Program-made: the position numbers and the translations under genes
Source: Planctomycetota bacterium
GTDB lineage: Bacteria; Planctomycetota; Planctomycetia; Isosphaerales; Isosphaeraceae
Assembly (NCBI GenBank): GCA_021777845.1
Contig: JAJYDB010000009.1
Coordinates: forward strand, 1-40,567
Direction of reading: 5' to 3'
DNA: 40,567 nt
Notes under the pieces: generated by a model
Databases searched by the model: none
Told to the model about the DNA's origin: nothing
The model's input: only the letters and a program-made list of their open reading frames with translations
In this document: piece by piece, positions 17,153 through 25,548 of the stretch
Numbering within the stretch: the first letter of the stretch is position 1
Layout: every line of letters begins with the position of its first letter

Positions 17153-17170
17153 TGACGAAGCGAACCCAAA
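17153..17170 (+). repeat. Dispersed repeat, copy 4 (degenerate)
   Basis: This reads TGACGAAGCGAACCCAAA and differs from copy 3 at two positions. With copy 3 it could form a hairpin with a 38-base loop between the convergent TPR and DHS-like genes. Confidence 0.6.
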
Positions 17171-17463
17171 ACAGTGCCCAGGGGCGTCCGCATCCCAACA
17201 TTGGCAGCAGCACCCAAAGCAGCGGCTCAGACGCGTGTGTCGACGTCCGCCGCCTCAATGAGCTTCGGAACCACGACGCCCGCGACGCACTCGTCCACGC
17301 ACGCACGCTCGCTGGCATCGCCTTCGCCGCGGCCCACATCAACCCACCCGCGAACACATACCACGCATGCGTGCATCAGCTCGTCCAGCTTGCATAAGCT
17401 CGCGAAAACCGGTGGGATCAAGGCCGCCTAGTAAAGCACGACCCGGACGTACCGGCGGGCTCG

Positions 17464-18582
17464 TCACTGACCGCGCTTCGAGCTACCCTCGCCGGTGGCG
17501 AGTCGAGATTGATAAGCAGACGTCAGCGCATCGAACGCAACGCCGCGCTGTTCGTAGAGCCGTTTGAGCGGTCGAGGCGCGTGTCTGGCGAGTGCATACG
17601 CGGTGAGAATCGGCAGCGCGATCGTGGTATCGGTGTAGCAGGTCACCGAGTCGGGCAATCGGTCGGGGTCGACTTTGCCCCAGGTCATGGCCTCGCTCGC
17701 CGTCGCGCCCGAAAGTCCGCCTGTGTCGGGTCTTGCGTCGGTGATTTGGAGAAAGTAATCGTGTCCCGCCTCCTCGAGCCCGAGCACTTCTTGGATCTGG
17801 GGCTCGGTCTGCAAGATAAAGTTCTTGGGGCTGCCGCCTCCCAAAATCAGGACGCCCGACTCGCCGCCGCCGCGCTTCGCCTGATACACCAGGGCCGCGG
17901 TCTCGTTGACGTCGAGAAGCGGGTCGATGCGCAGGTCGCCGCCTTGCAGCGCGAGCGCCGCGAGATTCATCCCGATCGAACTGTCGCCGGGGCTCGATGT
18001 GTAAATCGGCACGCCGCACTCATAAGCGACCGCGAGCAGGCTCGACGACGCGCGACCGAGCGCCGCCGCGCGACCGTGGAGGTATTTGCCGACTTCAAAG
18101 TGAAACTCGGCGGTGCCCATCGACTTTTGGAACGGTTCGCCCGCGATCAACTCACGATAAAAGGCGTCGGTATCAAGGAGAGTGGAGTAATCGAAGACGA
18201 TGTCGAAAATACGAATGACGTCATGCTCTCGCAATTCGAGGTCGTTGTAGTCGGGACGTCCCTGGTGCAGCGGCAGGTCGAGCGCGAAGTGGGTATCGTG
18301 ATACAGATTCGCGCCGGTTGAGACGACCCAGTCGACAAAGCCCGCGCGCACCAGCGGCACGAGGCTGCTGACGCCGAGCCCCGCGGGGGTCAGGGCTCCT
18401 GAAAGCGTCAGCCCGACGGTACATTTCGGCTCGAGCATCTTCCGCGTGAAAACCTGACAGAGCTCGCGCAGACGGCCCGCGTTATAGCTGGAAAAGCAGC
18501 CGTCGACGAGGTCGGCGACGCGCTCTTGCCCGTCAATAGCGGGCGGGGCGATTCGGCGGTTGCTGAAGCGGGAGAGACTCAT
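17464..18582 (-). CDS. Deoxyhypusine synthase-like protein (bacterial DHS/SpeY-type)
   Basis: This 372-residue protein belongs to the deoxyhypusine synthase superfamily, whose members move an aminobutyl group from spermidine using NAD. Bacteria lack the eIF5A target, so bacterial members are thought to make polyamines such as homospermidine. The sequence shows [20 protein letters not shown] (NAD region), [23 protein letters not shown], and [12 protein letters not shown] with Lys about 303 aligning with the catalytic lysine of the eukaryotic enzyme. The ATG at 18582 has GAGGGT upstream; an in-frame GTG at 18606 has none. A pyruvoyl arginine decarboxylase gene lies 72 bases upstream on the same strand, pointing to polyamine synthesis. 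The exact product is an inference. Confidence 0.87.
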   Translation of the reverse strand: MSLSRFSNRRIAPPAIDGQERVADLVDGCFSSYNAGRLRELCQVFTRKMLEPKCTVGLTLSGALTPAGLGVSSLVPLVRAGFVDWVVSTGANLYHDTHFALDLPLHQGRPDYNDLELREHDVIRIFDIVFDYSTLLDTDAFYRELIAGEPFQKSMGTAEFHFEVGKYLHGRAAALGRASSSLLAVAYECGVPIYTSSPGDSSIGMNLAALALQGGDLRIDPLLDVNETAALVYQAKRGGGESGVLILGGGSPKNFILQTEPQIQEVLGLEEAGHDYFLQITDARPDTGGLSGATASEAMTWGKVDPDRLPDSVTCYTDTTIALPILTAYALARHAPRPLKRLYEQRGVAFDALTSAYQSRLATGEGSSKRGQ

Positions 18583-18654
18583 TAGGCGCGCACCCTCATC
18601 GATCACGCCGCGCTCACGACGGACGTGCTTAATTCCAAATTCATAAATCGCACG

Positions 18655-19200
18655 TCAGGGCAGCAAGATCGACGCCGCGACGACGGTCGTCCAGTGCCCG
18701 TCCTTGTGCCCGACGGCCGACGCGGTCACTTCCTTCGTCTTGTAAATGACGTCGGCGATCCGCCAGATCTCGCGCTTTTCGTCCCACGAGCTGTCGGGGT
18801 TGAACTCAACGCCGAGCACCGTCGCGAGCATTTCCGCGGCGAGATCCTCGGAGTAATCGGCGGACGCCTTCGCGGTCTGCCCGTACGAGTGATGTTCCGA
18901 GAGGTATCCGAACTTCGACGGGTCGCGCGGAATCGCAACTCCGACGCTGGCCGCGATCAAGCGATTCGGCTCGGCGGTGGCGCTTTCGCTCAGGACGCAG
19001 TGGACGATTTGGCCCGGCTCGAGTTCCTTCAGGCCCTCGTCGACCTCGATCTCGACGCAATGCGGCGGGAAAATGCTCGAGACGCGCACCAGGTTGTAAC
19101 ACGCGATTTTCGCGTCGCGCAGCGCAAGTTCAAAGCTCGTGAGCTTTTCGCGGTGGGTGCCCACGCCTGCGGTGAAGAACAGTTTCTTCGGTACGTACAT
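18655..19200 (-). CDS. pdaD: Pyruvoyl-dependent arginine decarboxylase
   Basis: This 181-residue enzyme converts arginine to agmatine, the first step of polyamine synthesis. It is made as a proenzyme that cuts itself at a Ser-Ser bond to form a pyruvoyl group. The cleavage region is visible as NLVRVSSIFPPHCVEI (Ser41-Ser42). Other family segments are LFFTAGVGTHREKLTSFELA, GQIVHCVLSE and GYLSEHHSYGQTAKASADYS. An AGGAGGTG lies 12 bases before the ATG at 19200, with a perfect 14-base palindrome between them. An in-frame GTG at 19215 overlaps the ribosome binding site and is unlikely to be used. The DHS-like gene follows on the same strand. No agmatinase or agmatine deiminase gene is nearby. Confidence 0.92.
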   Translation of the reverse strand: MYVPKKLFFTAGVGTHREKLTSFELALRDAKIACYNLVRVSSIFPPHCVEIEVDEGLKELEPGQIVHCVLSESATAEPNRLIAASVGVAIPRDPSKFGYLSEHHSYGQTAKASADYSEDLAAEMLATVLGVEFNPDSSWDEKREIWRIADVIYKTKEVTASAVGHKDGHWTTVVAASILLP

Positions 19201-19201
19201 C

Positions 19202-19215
19202 GTGTTTGCAAACAC
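19202..19215. promoter_or_regulatory. Perfect 14-base palindrome in the pdaD leader
   Basis: GTGTTTGCAAACAC is its own reverse complement and lies directly between the AGGAGG and the ATG of the arginine decarboxylase gene. It could be a repressor operator or a dimer-binding site. As RNA it is too short to make a stable hairpin alone. Confidence 0.4.
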
Positions 19216-19463
19216 CTCCTGGATCGCCGCCGCCGCCGGCGCGGCATTCGCGAATCGCTCTACACATCGTCAAAGGGGGCGACCCGGCCCGCTCCCATCC
19301 TCACGCGACGCCTCGGTCGAGAGCGTCCGTATCGAAGCCAAGAGACTAAAACATTCGACCCGCGTCTTCAAGGCCGACACATTGATTTTGACCCGCTCGA
19401 GCATGCCCTCAGCGGAGGCTTCACGATGCCCGATCCCGCTTCCAGGCTCCGCGGCTCGCTCGG

Positions 19464-20294
19464 TCAACTGTTGGTCGGCAAGTCGCGACGGTTGAAAACA
19501 ATCAGGGCGAGCGCGATCGCGACCGCACCGATGCCGGACAGAATCCCGGTGTTGAAGGCGAAGGTGTCACCCTTTACGACCAGCTCGACGGGATTGAAGG
19601 CCTTGAAGATGGAGAGCTTGTCCATCCACTTCCACTCCTCAAGCGACGGGATGTTTGCGACGACGTGCAGAATGAAGCCCGCGAGCGTCGCAACCGTGGC
19701 GATCATGATCGGCCGCCAGCGGACAATGTCGACTGCTCCAAGAAAGAGAGCATAGCCATAGACCGCGAATCCGATTGCGGCAAGGTTGATCGCCGGGCGC
19801 AGAACCACTCGCAATCCGGGCGGATCGTTGAGTACGAACCGCAAGTGGGCGAGTTGATTGCCCGCGACGAGCGCCGCGCCCAGGACCGCCAGCCCGAAAA
19901 GTGCCCAACTCGCCTGCGTAAGCAGATACGTCGTGCGCGTGATCGGCCGCGAGAGGACCATGTCGAGGGTGCCGCGATCGATTTCGCCCGCGACCGCCGC
20001 GGTCCCGCGACTAATCGCCCAGACGCAGAACATCAGGATGATCATCGGGTGGTTCCAGAACGCCATCTCGATCGCGCCGGTCGAAAAATCCATCGAGCCG
20101 CCGCCCATCCCGCGCAGAAAGCGCATTGTCCGCGCCGGGTCGTTCTCTCCGATCTGTTCTCGAATCGCTTGCTCGGTCCGCGCCGCGACGAACACGAACA
20201 GCCACGATAGCCAGAACAACGCCGCGGCCGTCAGCCCGAGCATCCAGCGCGAGTCGAGGATCAGTTTTCGGGTCAAGGCCCAGGGCGCGCTCAC
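19464..20294 (-). CDS. ABC-2 type transporter permease
   Basis: This 276-residue membrane protein has about six hydrophobic segments (for example LGLTAAALFWLSWLFVFVAA, MIILMFCVWAISRGTAAVAG and ILSGIGAVAIALALIVFNRR). The motif GEIDRGTLDMVLSRPITRTTYLL after the second segment is typical of ABC-2 permeases. The GTG start at 20294 has GAGGAG at the right distance. The ATPase gene lies 15 bases upstream on the same strand, so they form one exporter. A large loop near residues 40-75 contains a Gly-rich stretch. The transported substrate cannot be deduced. Confidence 0.87.
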   Translation of the reverse strand: MSAPWALTRKLILDSRWMLGLTAAALFWLSWLFVFVAARTEQAIREQIGENDPARTMRFLRGMGGGSMDFSTGAIEMAFWNHPMIILMFCVWAISRGTAAVAGEIDRGTLDMVLSRPITRTTYLLTQASWALFGLAVLGAALVAGNQLAHLRFVLNDPPGLRVVLRPAINLAAIGFAVYGYALFLGAVDIVRWRPIMIATVATLAGFILHVVANIPSLEEWKWMDKLSIFKAFNPVELVVKGDTFAFNTGILSGIGAVAIALALIVFNRRDLPTNS

Positions 20295-20309
20295 GGGACT
20301 ACTCCTCGT

Positions 20310-21206
20310 TCAGGCGGCGTCGTCGACGTTCGGACCGTGGTAAAGGTCGTAGAGCGCCCGCAGATCCTCGGTGCCAACCGCGACCTCCTCGACGCGCAGC
20401 GCGGCTAGCCAAGCCATCAGTGCAGGCACTGGCCCGCGATGCTCGAATAACGCGGTCTGCTCGTCCACGCGGCGACGCAACGTCAACTCCAACTCCGCCG
20501 GCCAGTCGCCCGGGACCGAGTCGGCGAAACGCGCCAGCAGCATCCGCAAGGCCCGCCGCGCGTGCATGTCCTCGATGTGCATGAGCCGACCGCGACGCAT
20601 GATCGCCACACGGTCGGCGACGGCCTCGACCTCCGACAACACGTGGCCCGAGAAGATCACAGTCTGCCCCGCCGCACGCGCTGCGCCCACGAGCTTCAAG
20701 ACGTCGTTGCGCGCCGATGGATCGAGCGCCGACGTTGGTTCGTCCAAAATCAGAATGTCGACGGGATCCGCAAACGCCTGTGCGAGTGCAAGCTTCTGCT
20801 TCATACCGGTCGAATACGTGCGCACTTTGCGGTCGATGTCGAGCTTCATCACCTGCTCGGCGATCGCCGCCGCGCGGTCCAGCCCTTCGCCGCCGCGGAG
20901 GTCGCTCAAAAATTTGAGCATTCCGTAGCCCGTGAGCGCGCCGAACATCCGCAACTCGCCGGGCAAATACGACACCAGTTGACGGACCTCAAAACTCCGC
21001 CGCCAACAGTCGTACCCGGAGACCGTCGCACGTCCCGACGAAGGTCGAATCAAGCCGAGCAAAAGTCGAATCGTCGTCGTTTTGCCCGACCCGTTCGGAC
21101 CCAGCAAGCCGAAGACCTCGCCGGGTCGAATTTCCAGCGAAAGATCGCTGAGCGCGGCTGTTTCGCGGTATCGCTTCGACAATCCCTCGGTGACGATCAT
21201 CGACAT
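20310..21206 (-). CDS. ABC transporter ATP-binding protein
   Basis: This 298-residue ATPase powers the adjacent ABC-2 permease. It has Walker A GPNGSGKTTTIRLL (about 39-52), the Q-loop region SYLPGELRMFG, the signature YSTGMKQKLALAQAF, Walker B ILILDEPTSALDP and the switch His in VIFSGHVLSEVEAV. The last ~80 residues are a C-terminal extension common in the exporter type. The ATG at 21206 is chosen just before the conserved IVTEGLSKRYRETAALSD; a second ATG at 21200 is equally possible. A frame extension to 21329 does not look coding. Confidence 0.93.
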   Translation of the reverse strand: MSMIVTEGLSKRYRETAALSDLSLEIRPGEVFGLLGPNGSGKTTTIRLLLGLIRPSSGRATVSGYDCWRRSFEVRQLVSYLPGELRMFGALTGYGMLKFLSDLRGGEGLDRAAAIAEQVMKLDIDRKVRTYSTGMKQKLALAQAFADPVDILILDEPTSALDPSARNDVLKLVGAARAAGQTVIFSGHVLSEVEAVADRVAIMRRGRLMHIEDMHARRALRMLLARFADSVPGDWPAELELTLRRRVDEQTALFEHRGPVPALMAWLAALRVEEVAVGTEDLRALYDLYHGPNVDDAA

Positions 21207-22125
21207 GAGCTGCGTACGCGCCTCAACGGCGACTATCGGTCCCGAATGGAACGCGAGGAGGTGAGAACTCCGCGCATCGTGACAAACACAGTCTATCTTG
21301 AAGTTCAGCGCGCGCGAATCCCTCGACATAGCCGGAGCCCGCGTCGCCCTCTCCGGAAGTGCGCCGCGCAGGGCAAAAGCGAGATCAAGGTCACCTGGTT
21401 GATATTATCCAAGTGACCATTAAGCCGAGAGTTAACGTTACCGCAGACGTCACAAGCAGCCTGCGCCCCCCTCTTTTTTAGAAACTCCCAGACTGTGAAA
21501 TCTCGCATGACGGCCCCGCGAAATGCCCCCAGCCCGCAAGGTCGACCGACGCAACCCCAGGCCTCGGACTCGTATTGACCCCGTCGCCCCCAATCGTCGA
21601 AAACAGATCGAACACATTTCGTCAACTTCGACTCTAACTATACACTCAATAATGAATTACGACATTTTTCGGAAGCTCGGCCGACCCGCTTCCAGATCAG
21701 ACCTATGCGGTACAAAATCGCGACTCCGAGCACAGCCCAAAAGACAATCCGGACCTCCACAAAATGACACCGTGTAAGAATTAGCATTCCTATTTCTCGC
21801 ACCCTTTTATAGCTCAAATGATTCCGCCTAAAAAGAGAATTGCTGCTTGCATCTCGTCGCGGGAGTCATCAGAATAGTGTTGTAAACGCGTCAAATTGTC
21901 CTCCGTTGAATACGACGTGAAGGCGAAAAGAAATAGCGTTTGTTTGTAAGCGTAAGGTGTGACGTAGAGGCGTTCGACGCGAAGAGTCATGCTTAAATTG
22001 GGTTAAAATGGGGGATTTGCCTGAGCGGTCGGAGCGAGATTCGGCGTCATAATCGAGTCCAACAATGATTCACAACGCTCCGCGGATCGATGCAGACCCG
22101 CGGAGTTGGCGAGGAGGCGGCGGAG
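21207..22125. other. Gene-poor region, partly AT-richer than the surroundings
   Basis: I see no convincing gene over about 920 bases. The part from roughly 21,770 to 21,990 is visibly richer in A and T than the rest of the window. An 8-base inverted repeat (CTCCGCGG at 22078-22085 and CCGCGGAG at 22098-22105) lies just before the small gene at 22126 and could be a leader hairpin. Confidence 0.45.
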
Positions 22126-22374
22126 ATGAGTCGGATTGGGTCTAGGAATCGCGTCTATTCGGGGCTTGATGCGCAGGAGATGCATCTGACGGTTTTCGCG
22201 CCGCAGATTGGAGAGGCGGCGGGTGCGCGGACAAACGTCGCGCATTGGCGGATCAACGGATATCGGGCGGCGGTCATCGTGTGGACCGCCGAAGAGTGGG
22301 GGGTGCTCACTGAGCGGCCCAGAGACGCACAACCGCTGCCGTCAGGAATGTGGTGTGCGTTGCGCTGGGAGTGA
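22126..22374 (+). CDS. Small hypothetical protein, 82 residues
   Basis: I do not recognise this protein. It starts MSRIGSRNRVYSGLDAQEMH and contains VAHWRINGYRAAVIVWTAEE and a C-terminal GMWCALRWE. The aromatic and charged residue pattern is protein-like. A GGAGG sequence at normal distance before the ATG and a hairpin just upstream support expression. It stands alone in a gene-poor region. It has no signal peptide or membrane segment, so a small cytoplasmic protein is likely. Confidence 0.5.
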   Translation: MSRIGSRNRVYSGLDAQEMHLTVFAPQIGEAAGARTNVAHWRINGYRAAVIVWTAEEWGVLTERPRDAQPLPSGMWCALRWE

Positions 22375-22982
22375 ACGAGGCTCGCGACGACGAGGTCACG
22401 CGGATGCGGCATGGAATCAGGCTGCAACCGACGGCTCCGACGACTTGTACCGCGTCGGTTCCTCGTTCGGGACGTGATTGCAAAGAGCCTTGAATTATCG
22501 TAGGTGCGCGACCCGCCGCGTCTGTTTGAGTGCTCAATCCTTTGAAGATCGGGCACAAGACACTGTGTCGGTCGAGAGCGTTGCGGCGAGCGGTTTCGAG
22601 CACGTCGGACGCGATCGGTTGCGCGCTGATTTGGATCCTGCACGAAGACGACGGCGGCGAGTCCGACTGATCGTCGAGTACGGCCACCCCCACATTTCGG
22701 ATTTAGGACCGCCAGGTGCGTCACGGATGTCGCCCACCTCCGTAATAATTCGTTGTATCCGTAACGAGTTCGTGCCCTGGGTCGCAAGCGAGGTGGGCAA
22801 ACTCGGAACCGTCTCTCTTCCGAGAGCGTAGAACATTTAGACTCGCCTGGCGAATAAGTACTAGAGTTTCTTCAGTGTGTGGATGCGGACGCGTAAGCTC
22901 GCACGAGTCGTCCGCTTGATGTGGGCTGAGGCGCGTCTCGGGGTCAAGAGGCTGCAAACTCACGATTTCGCGGGAGGTTTTT
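22375..22982. other. Gene-free stretch with nested inverted repeats
   Basis: About 600 bases hold no convincing gene. An outer perfect 9-base inverted repeat (GCCCACCTC at 22732-22740 and GAGGTGGGC at 22790-22798) encloses an inner 8-base stem (AATTCGTT at 22747-22754 and AACGAGTT at 22763-22770, one G-U pair). This could be a folded RNA element, but no T-run follows. Confidence 0.35.
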
Positions 22983-23162
22983 ATGAAGAACGGCATGGGT
23001 TGGTTGAGTGATCCGATCTTTCACATGGTCGTCGTCGGCCTGATTGTCGCGGTGTGGGCGATCAGCGTTGGTGCTGGGTCGTCCAACTCCGAGAGTGGGT
23101 CGCGGCCCGCGTGGTGCCAGAAGTGTTTTGCACGGCACGCGACATCGGCGCCCTGCCCGTAA
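22983..23162 (+). CDS. Small membrane protein with C-terminal Cys/His cluster, 59 residues
   Basis: GGGAGG lies five bases before the ATG, an excellent ribosome binding site. The protein has one transmembrane segment (about residues 12-31, IFHMVVVGLIVAVWAISVGA) and a short tail ending WCQKCFARHATSAPCP. The CxxC-x3-H-x6-C arrangement could bind zinc or form disulfides. I do not know the family. The short spacing to the convergent acyltransferase gene (46 bases) suggests no shared operon. Confidence 0.6.
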   Translation: MKNGMGWLSDPIFHMVVVGLIVAVWAISVGAGSSNSESGSRPAWCQKCFARHATSAPCP

Positions 23163-23207
23163 GGGTCGAAGCGTTGATTTCGATGCGAGCGTGCTAACGC
23201 GGTGCTC

Positions 23208-24170
23208 TTAGGCAAGCTGAGGTGTATCAGTCGAGGGTGCGCGCCCGGCTGCGGCGGCGGATTTTGCCTTTGGCTGATGTTTCCAGCGTCGGTGCAACCA
23301 AAGATACTGCTCGGGTCGCTCGCGAATGATTGATTCGAGCGCGGTTGTGTAGCGTTGAGTCAGAAGACGGACGTCGTCCGCGGTGCCTTGCCACTCCTCG
23401 GGCTCGATGACGTCGAGACAGCCAACTTCATAACGAAAGCCCGGTCCGATGCGTCGCGCGTAACCCACCACCACCGGCGCGCGGTGCTCCAAGGCCAAGA
23501 GTGCGATTGCCTTGTGCGTCGAAGCGGGCCGCCCGAAGAAATCGACGTAAAGTCCGCGCTGTCCGGCGTCTTGATCGGCGAGGAACGAGAGTACGCGCCC
23601 CTCGCGCAGGACGGCGAGCATCTCGTCGTAGCCGCCCGACTTCGCGATCAGCTTCTGGCCGGTGCGCTCGCGGAACGACCTCAGAAACGCGTCGAGCCGC
23701 GCGTTGTCGAGCGTCCGCGCGACCGAGTTCGGCGGGAACCCAAACAGGCCGAAGAGATAGCCCGCCATTTCCCAGTTGCCGTAATGCCCCGTCAGCATCA
23801 CGAGTGGTCCGCCGCGCAATAGCCGCTCAATCACCGGCTCGTGACCGACGAGCGTGATGTAGCTTCTCCAGTTGTAGAGGTTCAGCTTGCGCGGGATGTG
23901 CAACATCTCAATGACCATCCGGCAGAAATGCTGATAAACACCCCGGACGAGTTGGTCGCGCTCGCGGGCGTCGTAGCGGTCGCCGAAGGCGACGCGCAGG
24001 TTATCAATACCGACCAGCCGATGGCGTCGATCGACCCTGTAGATCAAGGCCGCCAGCGCATCGGCAAGCGCGTACGACTGCTCGATCGTGAGCATCTGCG
24101 CCAGCGCGACTACCAGCCGCACTGAGAGATAGACGAGGTCGTCGAGAATCAGGTTCCGCGGTCGCTTCAT
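23208..24170 (-). CDS. LpxL/HtrB-type lysophospholipid / lipid A acyltransferase
   Basis: This 320-residue protein belongs to the lipid A biosynthesis acyltransferase family, which adds a fatty acyl chain to a glycolipid at the inner membrane. The catalytic HxxxxE motif is GHYGNWEMAGYLFG (about residues 128-141). Other family segments are VARTLDNARLDAFLRSFRER, LSFLADQDAGQRGLYVDFFG and ending PEQYLWLHRRWKHQP. A hydrophobic N-terminal segment (LSVRLVVALAQML) suggests membrane association. AAGGA lies right before the ATG. A 59-residue gene lies 27 bases upstream on the same strand. In planctomycetes the lipid acceptor is not settled, so the exact substrate is open. Confidence 0.88.
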   Translation of the reverse strand: MKRPRNLILDDLVYLSVRLVVALAQMLTIEQSYALADALAALIYRVDRRHRLVGIDNLRVAFGDRYDARERDQLVRGVYQHFCRMVIEMLHIPRKLNLYNWRSYITLVGHEPVIERLLRGGPLVMLTGHYGNWEMAGYLFGLFGFPPNSVARTLDNARLDAFLRSFRERTGQKLIAKSGGYDEMLAVLREGRVLSFLADQDAGQRGLYVDFFGRPASTHKAIALLALEHRAPVVVGYARRIGPGFRYEVGCLDVIEPEEWQGTADDVRLLTQRYTTALESIIRERPEQYLWLHRRWKHQPKAKSAAAAGRAPSTDTPQLA

Positions 24171-24197
24171 GTTCGATCCTTGAACTCGCGCAGCACG

Positions 24198-24377
24198 TCA
24201 TCTCTGAATGATCAGGGGCAAATCCAAGTTGTTCGCGATCTTGCAGCGGGAATAAATGGTCGCGACCACTCGGTGCGCGTCCTGTTCCTTGTGTGCATGA
24301 CCGAAGCGGACGATTCTGTTGTCTTCGTACTGGATGGCGACCGTGCAGCGCGGGTTCGATGTCTTTGGCTTCGTCAT
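24198..24377 (-). CDS. Small hypothetical protein, 59 residues, upstream of the acyltransferase gene
   Basis: AAGGAGG lies five bases before the ATG, a perfect ribosome binding site. The protein starts MTKPKTSNPRCTVAIQYEDN and ends DLPLIIQR, with a Cys and several charged residues in between. It has no membrane segment and no family I recognise. The stop is 27 bases before the acyltransferase ATG, so the two are likely cotranscribed. The ribosome binding site is stronger than that of most genes here. Confidence 0.55.
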   Translation of the reverse strand: MTKPKTSNPRCTVAIQYEDNRIVRFGHAHKEQDAHRVVATIYSRCKIANNLDLPLIIQR

Positions 24378-24426
24378 CGGGGCCTCCTTAGAGAGGAACG
24401 TTCCCGGTTGGCGGACGAGGTTGTCG

Positions 24427-25509
24427 TCAATGCGACCCCGGATCGCCCTGAAGAGGTAATTCGACGCTCCTACCGGTTTGTGAAGACAGATAAATCGCGT
24501 GGATGATTTCGACCGCCTTGCGGCCTTCGCGACCGTCGATCATGGCGGACGCGCCGGCGTCGATCGCGTGCAAAAAGTCGGCGAGTTGTTCGCGGTGCCC
24601 GGCGTGATTGATGCCGCGGGGGTCGGAGGCGCCGGAGTTCGAGGCCGAGCCGCCCGCGATTCTCGCGAGGATTTCGGCGTCGCCCTCGGCGCCGGTCTCG
24701 AACGTCCAAAGCGTGAGGTCGTCTTGCTCAACGCGTGCCGAGCCGCTCGAACCGTGGATCTCGGTGCGCTTGAGCAGGCCCGGCCAGGCGCTGGTGGCGG
24801 CTTCGATCACGCCGAGCGCACCCGATCGGAATCGCACGGCCGCGACGGCGGTGTCCTCAACCTCGATGCGGTCGTGCGCGAGTGTCGCTGTGACGGCGGA
24901 GACGCTCGCGACGTCACCCATGAACCACTGCAAGAGATCGACGTTGTGAATCGCTTGATTCATGAGCGCGCCGCCGCCGTCGAGCGCCCACGTGCCGCGC
25001 CAGCCGCCGGAGTCGTAATAGTCCTGCGTCCGCCACCACTTCACGTGCGTATCGCCAAGCGTAAGGCGTCCGAACCGGCCCGCGTCGATCGCCCCTTTGA
25101 GCATGCGGTTCGCGGCCGAAAACCGCGAGGGAAAGATCGCGCATAAACGCACGCCGGCGGCTTCGCAAGCGGTGATTAAGGCGTCGCAGCGCGCGAGTGT
25201 GATTTCAAGCGGCTTTTCCACGACGACGTGCTTGCCCGCGCGCGACGCGGCGAGCGCCGGCTCGAGGTGCGCGCCGCTCGGCGTGCAGATGCACACAACA
25301 TCGACGTCGGGCCGCGCCAGCATGGCGTCGAGGTCGTCATACACGCGGCAGTCGCCCTTTTCGGACGCGATCGCGGCGATTTTTGCGCCGTTCGTTGCCG
25401 ACCGACTGTACGCGGCGACAACCCGCGCGCCGTCGATCTCGTTGAGCGCGCGGGTGTGATATTCGGCGATCATCCCGCAGCCGATGATGCCGATGCCGTG
25501 CGTCGCCAT
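24427..25509 (-). CDS. Gfo/Idh/MocA family oxidoreductase
   Basis: This 360-residue protein is an NAD(P)-dependent sugar or inositol dehydrogenase-type enzyme. The N-terminal Rossmann motif is GIIGCGMIAEYHTRALNEID, the conserved EKP is in GKHVVVEKPLEITLARCDAL (about 90-110), and the catalytic Asp/His region is in ALMNQAIHNVDLLQWFMGDV (about 180-200). The C-terminal domain fits the family. Planctomycetes carry many of these and the substrate cannot be read from the sequence. It lies 39 bases downstream of tyrS on the same strand and 49 bases upstream of the small gene. Confidence 0.9.
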   Translation of the reverse strand: MATHGIGIIGCGMIAEYHTRALNEIDGARVVAAYSRSATNGAKIAAIASEKGDCRVYDDLDAMLARPDVDVVCICTPSGAHLEPALAASRAGKHVVVEKPLEITLARCDALITACEAAGVRLCAIFPSRFSAANRMLKGAIDAGRFGRLTLGDTHVKWWRTQDYYDSGGWRGTWALDGGGALMNQAIHNVDLLQWFMGDVASVSAVTATLAHDRIEVEDTAVAAVRFRSGALGVIEAATSAWPGLLKRTEIHGSSGSARVEQDDLTLWTFETGAEGDAEILARIAGGSASNSGASDPRGINHAGHREQLADFLHAIDAGASAMIDGREGRKAVEIIHAIYLSSQTGRSVELPLQGDPGSH

Positions 25510-25548
25510 GAATTACCTCTCGCGCCGGATCGATGCCCAATCCACAGA

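Larger units (their letters stand above)
16981..17463. other. Intergenic region with an inverted pair of the dispersed repeat
   Basis: About 480 bases lie between two convergent genes. Several short open frames exist, including a Cys-containing one on the minus strand (17227-17421), but none has a ribosome binding site or a recognisable protein pattern. The main structure is the inverted repeat pair at 17097-17170. Confidence 0.5.

Noticed and set aside
16462-17217. A minus-strand open frame of 251 codons overlapping the second TPR gene
   Set aside because: Most of it is antisense to the TPR gene, and its N-terminal part runs across the inverted repeat pair; no ribosome binding site.
17227-17421. 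A minus-strand Cys-containing frame (CKLDELMHACVVCVRG)
   Set aside because: The Cys pattern loosely recalls four-helix Cys-rich proteins, but the spacing does not fit and there is no ribosome binding site.
22011-22085. A stretch beginning GGGGGATTTGCCTGAGCGG that recalls the start of a tRNA-Leu
   Set aside because: No cloverleaf can be formed, and there is no T-arm GTTCGA or matching acceptor end.
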